From CAZTJA01 sp964613745 (GTDB lineage Bacteria; Desulfobacterota; Desulfomonilia; Desulfomonilales; Desulfomonilaceae): a stretch of 8,966 nucleotides of DNA. A model generated the notes under the pieces. That model was not told where the DNA came from. It was given only the letters and a program-made list of their open reading frames with translations, and made no database searches. The DNA lies in assembly GCA_964613745.1 (NCBI GenBank), contig CAZTJA010000119.1, positions 1 through 8,966 of the forward strand, given 5' to 3'. Below, one piece after another: positions 6,367 to 8,966 of this stretch. Within the stretch, counting starts at the first letter, position 1. Every line of letters begins with the position of its first letter. The translations under genes were made by a program, and so were the position numbers.

Positions 6367-6825
6367 TTATACGAACACAAGTGTTACTTCACTGGACACA
6401 CATTCCTCATCGCCGGCATAAATCGAACAGGTAACCGTTCGAGAAGTTTTACCTTTTTTCGCAACCTTGGCCCTCAGCTCTAGAATGTCCGAGATGGGAA
6501 CAGGCTTGAGAAATTCGATCTTCATTGCGCGAGTCCAGCCGGTCGGGATGGACTTTGCACCAACTTCTTCACCGCGATCCCGACACTCTATTGCGTAAGC
6601 GGTCCAGGCAGCATGACAATCTATAATCGTGCAAGCTACCCCGCCATTGAGAAAACCCGGGTAAGAACAATGGTGTACTGCGGGTCGCCATCGGCAAATC
6701 CCCTCATCACCTTCTAAATAACTTTTAATCTGCAGACCGAAATGATTATCCGCTCCGCACCCATAACAGTTGCGTATTGGAGCATCCGACGGAATTTTAT
6801 TTTGCAGCATGTCTTCAGGTTTCAT
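6367..6825 (-). CDS. PaaI-like hotdog-fold thioesterase
   Basis: A 152-residue cytoplasmic protein of the PaaI/YbgC-like hotdog superfamily, whose members hydrolyse acyl-CoA or aryl-CoA thioesters. The N-terminal NCYGCGADNHFGLQIK (19-34) is the cysteine-glycine lead-in typical of one PaaI-like subgroup. The central hotdog helix carries GFLNGGVACTIIDCHAAW (57-74), with the conserved NGG turn and Asp69 as the likely catalytic acid. The C-terminal strands include MKIEFLKPVP (101-110). AGGAG (6831-6835) sits 5 nt before ATG 6825. An ATG five bases upstream is out of frame and stops at once. It is divergent from the transporter gene. The true acyl substrate is unknown. Confidence 0.88.
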   Translation of the reverse strand: MKPEDMLQNKIPSDAPIRNCYGCGADNHFGLQIKSYLEGDEGICRWRPAVHHCSYPGFLNGGVACTIIDCHAAWTAYAIECRDRGEEVGAKSIPTGWTRAMKIEFLKPVPISDILELRAKVAKKGKTSRTVTCSIYAGDEECVSSEVTLVFV

Positions 6826-6840
6826 TCCATCTCCTATTCT

Positions 6841-6899
6841 TGTATATTTTTACACGTGAATTGCCGGATCAAACTGCCCCTATCAGTATCATGTATAGG
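6841..6899. promoter_or_regulatory. Divergent control region between thioesterase and transporter genes, with two short dyads
   Basis: TGTA-N6-TACA (6841-6854) lies just upstream of the thioesterase ribosome site, and CCTAT-N11-ATAGG (6879-6899) lies farther up. Either could be a regulator half-site pair controlling one or both divergent genes. The arms are only 4-5 bp and the evidence is positional. No open frame on either strand here looks like a gene. Confidence 0.22.
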
Positions 6900-7001
6900 T
6901 ACTCGCCTTCGAGATCAACCCCGCCGGAAATAACGGAATTGGATCATTGGACCGAAGGTGGTAATTTGAAGTGGCTTACCCGAATTGCTGTTCCAAGAAT
7001 T

Positions 7002-7007
7002 TATAAT
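7002..7007 (+). promoter_or_regulatory. Consensus -10 element for the transporter gene
   Basis: A perfect TATAAT with no good -35 at 16-18 nt (for example CCCGAA at 6979-6984). Transcription would start near 7014. That leaves 23 nt before ATG 7037 but only 5 nt before the in-frame TTG at 7019, which is why I prefer the ATG. Confidence 0.4.
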
Positions 7008-7036
7008 GTGAGGCTTTTTTGGCTGTTCTAGAAAAT

Positions 7037-8194
7037 ATGGATAAACGTGCTCTGGGCTATTTGGCCGTGAGTCATATGTTTAATGATGTGAATCAGGGTG
7101 CTGTTCCCGCTCTCCTGCCTTTTCTCGTCACGGCACATAGTTTGACCTACACGCAAGCTTCGGGAATCATTCTTTCCGCAACTCTCATATCGTCCCTCAT
7201 ACAACCTCTGTTAGGACTCTATTCAGATAAGAATCCGATACCCTGGTTAATGCCGTTGGGTGTGCTGATGGGCGGCATGGGAATTGCCCTGGTCGGCTTC
7301 CTTCCACAATACTCTTTTATCATTGCAAGTGTGCTTGTAAGCGGAATGGGTGTGGCTGCATTTCATCCGGAAGGCTCACGTTTCGCCAATTACGTCTCCG
7401 GGAGCCGAGCGGCCGGCATGAGCGTTTTCACCGTGGGCGGAAACGCAGGTTTCACTTTGGGGCCTATTCTCATAACACCGATGTTGTTAACCTTCGGTCT
7501 CCCAGGAACTCTCTTCATGGCATTTCCTGCTGCGCTCATTTCTTTCCTTCTTTACCGTGAATTGCCTCGAATGGTAACCTTTCGTCCCCCGGATCGCAGA
7601 ATGGAAAAAGGGGATACTGTAGATCGCCCGGCTTGGGGACCATTTTCTCGCCTGACCCTCGTGATAGTATTAAGAACCGCTCTCTACTTCAGCCTTATGA
7701 GTTTCGTTCCGCTTTATTATATGGGTGTGCGCGGCGTATCGATTGCGGAGTCAAACTCCGCTTTGGCCGTCCTGTTGGCCAGTGGAGCGGCAGGTGGTGT
7801 TTTGGGTGGATTTATTGCCGATCGTATCGGGTTAAAACGGCTTCTCGTTTGCTCGTTATTCCTGGTCAGCCCTCTTCTCTGGGGGTTTTTATCTACAACC
7901 GGGATCTTCAGTCTTGCCTGCCTTAGTTTGGTGGGAGCTTCAGTTATCGGCAGTGCCGCCGTTTCCGTCCTTATGGGACAATCCTACTTGAAAAACAACA
8001 TCGGCGTGGCTTCAGGAATAACTCTAGGTTCCGCCATCGGCATGGGTGGGGCTGCAGTGCCGATAACTGGACTAATTGCCGATCACTATGGACTGGAAAA
8101 CGCAATGTTGTTTCTTCTGGTCCTTCCGATCATCGCATTTTTCCTGGCCCAAACTCTTCCATCGCCTGAGGGCCTGGAAATACCCACAAAATAA
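7037..8194 (+). CDS. Major facilitator superfamily transporter, Fsr (fosmidomycin-resistance)-like
   Basis: An inner-membrane secondary transporter of 385 residues with about 12 hydrophobic helices and a hydrophilic central loop (about 177-203), the usual MFS 6+6 layout. Loop motifs GLYSDKNPIPW (60-70) and GFIADRIGLKR (258-268) are the motif-A equivalents of the two halves. SHMFNDVNQGAVPALLPFL (12-30) and AFHPEGSRFAN (108-118) strongly resemble the corresponding segments of E. coli Fsr, an efflux pump. Export of a small organic compound is therefore likely, but the substrate is unknown. Start choice is uncertain: an in-frame TTG at 7019 has GAGG 5 nt upstream, while ATG 7037 lacks a clear Shine-Dalgarno but fits the TATAAT at 7002. 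The gene is followed by a strong terminator. Confidence 0.92.
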   Translation: MDKRALGYLAVSHMFNDVNQGAVPALLPFLVTAHSLTYTQASGIILSATLISSLIQPLLGLYSDKNPIPWLMPLGVLMGGMGIALVGFLPQYSFIIASVLVSGMGVAAFHPEGSRFANYVSGSRAAGMSVFTVGGNAGFTLGPILITPMLLTFGLPGTLFMAFPAALISFLLYRELPRMVTFRPPDRRMEKGDTVDRPAWGPFSRLTLVIVLRTALYFSLMSFVPLYYMGVRGVSIAESNSALAVLLASGAAGGVLGGFIADRIGLKRLLVCSLFLVSPLLWGFLSTTGIFSLACLSLVGASVIGSAAVSVLMGQSYLKNNIGVASGITLGSAIGMGGAAVPITGLIADHYGLENAMLFLLVLPIIAFFLAQTLPSPEGLEIPTK

Positions 8195-8227
8195 TTGCTC
8201 GCACATAGAGCGGAGTTCCACAACGAA

Positions 8228-8256
8228 AAAAGCCGGACATAGCAAGTCCGGCTTTT
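8228..8256. terminator. Strong bidirectional intrinsic terminator
   Basis: Perfect 11-bp inverted repeat AAAAGCCGGAC (8228-8238) / GTCCGGCTTTT (8246-8256) with a 7-nt loop. A GC-rich core is flanked by A-run and T-run, giving a hairpin plus U-tail on both strands. It sits between the convergent transporter (stop at 8194) and carboxyltransferase (stop at 8275) genes and can end both transcripts. Confidence 0.93.
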
Positions 8257-8274
8257 CACTCTCAGGTTTGCGCC

Positions 8275-8966
8275 TTATTTCCTTTGTTCAAAATATCCGG
8301 GTGCTTCGTGCGGGAAGATGGCATGGATAAGTATCTCCTCATCGGTCAATCCCGGAAACTTCTTTTCCAACTCCGGCCACATGGGGGACAACAATTCTGC
8401 TGGACGCACCGTAACGGGCTCTTGTCCTTTGAGAACTCTTTCCTGCAATTCTTTATTTACCGGAGCAGGAGTGAGACCGTACAGGCCTTTCAATAAGTTG
8501 GCCGTGTGGTTCGCTATTATCTTGTAGCGGCCGAGCAGCACGTTAAACGTCGCTTGAGACACAACGATCTGAGATGTGGGCGTAACAAGCGGAATCCATC
8601 CCAAATCCTCACGTACGCGGGGAATCTCGTCTACTATTTCGTTCAATCTATCAAGAGCATTCTGTTGTCGAAGTTGGCTGGAAAGGTTCGACATAACGCC
8701 GCCCGGAATTTGGGTGACAAGCATCTTGCAATCAACGCCGCTATAAGGAGCCTCAAAGTCGCTGTAAGCAGCCCTCATAGCCTTGGCTTCATCAGCTGCT
8801 TCAGTGAGCTTCGCCAAATCGCAGCCGGTATCGTAACCAAATTTCCCCAATGCATACACTATCGACTCCGTGCACGCATGACCGGTTCCTCCCGAGAAGG
8901 GGCTCAATACACTGTCAATCATATCGCATCCGGCCTCTACGGCCTTTAACACCGACATTGTGGCCA
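8275..8966 (-). CDS. Biotin-dependent carboxyltransferase subunit (pyruvate carboxylase B / oxaloacetate decarboxylase alpha / transcarboxylase 5S type), 5' part outside the window
   Basis: The last 229 residues; the frame stays open to the right edge, so ATG 8958 is internal. The first visible stretch, ATMSVLKAVEAG, is the end of the HMGL-like TIM barrel, followed by SPFSGGTGHACTES. After it comes the conserved carboxyltransferase domain with QIPGGVMSNLSSQL and the VTPTSQIVVSQATFNVL segment. These transfer CO2 between carboxybiotin and pyruvate/oxaloacetate, in anaplerosis or in the methylmalonyl-CoA/propionate route. The protein ends at FEQRK with no C-terminal biotinyl domain (no AMKM), so biotin must be on a separate carrier protein. 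That fits two-subunit pyruvate carboxylase or the 5S subunit rather than full-length OadA. The exact enzyme cannot be decided without the N-terminus and neighbours. Confidence 0.9.
   Translation of the reverse strand, partial: ATMSVLKAVEAGCDMIDSVLSPFSGGTGHACTESIVYALGKFGYDTGCDLAKLTEAADEAKAMRAAYSDFEAPYSGVDCKMLVTQIPGGVMSNLSSQLRQQNALDRLNEIVDEIPRVREDLGWIPLVTPTSQIVVSQATFNVLLGRYKIIANHTANLLKGLYGLTPAPVNKELQERVLKGQEPVTVRPAELLSPMWPELEKKFPGLTDEEILIHAIFPHEAPGYFEQRK

Noticed and set aside
6742..7031. Small plus-strand open frames overlapping the thioesterase start and intergenic region
   Set aside because: They have no ribosome site and no recognisable product, and overlap the start of a clear minus-strand gene and its promoter region.
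8284..8949. Plus-strand open frames opposite the carboxyltransferase gene
   Set aside because: They are antisense shadows of a strongly conserved coding sequence.

Overview
The window reads as chromosome from a dissimilatory sulfate reducer, most likely a Desulfobacterota (deltaproteobacterial) relative. The marker is the aprBA pair (adenylylsulfate reductase) on the minus strand at the left edge. The right edge carries a biotin-dependent carboxyltransferase subunit (pyruvate carboxylase B / oxaloacetate decarboxylase alpha / transcarboxylase 5S type). I saw no rRNA or tRNA gene, CRISPR array or insertion sequence.

Layout. 1-1775 (-): aprA (C-terminus cut off by the window edge) and complete aprB, preceded by an AT-rich, structured leader. 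1776-2287: a 512-bp divergent intergenic region without a gene. 2288-5357 (+): a tight three-gene operon made of a SEC-C/TPR protein, a YkgJ-family cysteine-cluster protein, and a secreted HEAT-repeat protein interrupted by one in-frame TGA. 5365-5390: a hairpin between convergent genes. 5413-6171 (-): a short-chain dehydrogenase. 6367-6825 (-): a PaaI-like hotdog thioesterase. 7037-8194 (+): an Fsr-like major facilitator transporter. 8228-8256: a strong bidirectional terminator. 8275-8966 (-): the 3' part of the carboxyltransferase gene.

The main result is the third gene of the central operon. Its ATG at 4080 overlaps the stop of the YkgJ gene (ATGA). It encodes a signal peptide followed by HEAT repeats. 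The frame stays open to 5357 except for a single TGA at 4236-4238. Three facts point to selenocysteine rather than a broken gene. The TGA lies two codons after the only cysteine of the predicted mature protein, giving a Cys-Gly-Sec motif. A stem-loop with a G-initiated tetraloop starts 18 nt after the TGA, as in bacterial SECIS elements. The roughly 370 codons downstream remain an intact, recognisable HEAT solenoid with no second lesion and no good restart codon. I know of no established bacterial selenoprotein family of this architecture. The two upstream genes also carry cysteine clusters, so the operon may form an undescribed metal- or redox-linked system.

The other genes are ordinary metabolic or transport genes whose substrates cannot be read from sequence. 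The thioesterase and the transporter are divergently transcribed from a shared region of about 200 bp. The dehydrogenase has a perfect 12-bp palindrome a little upstream of its start.
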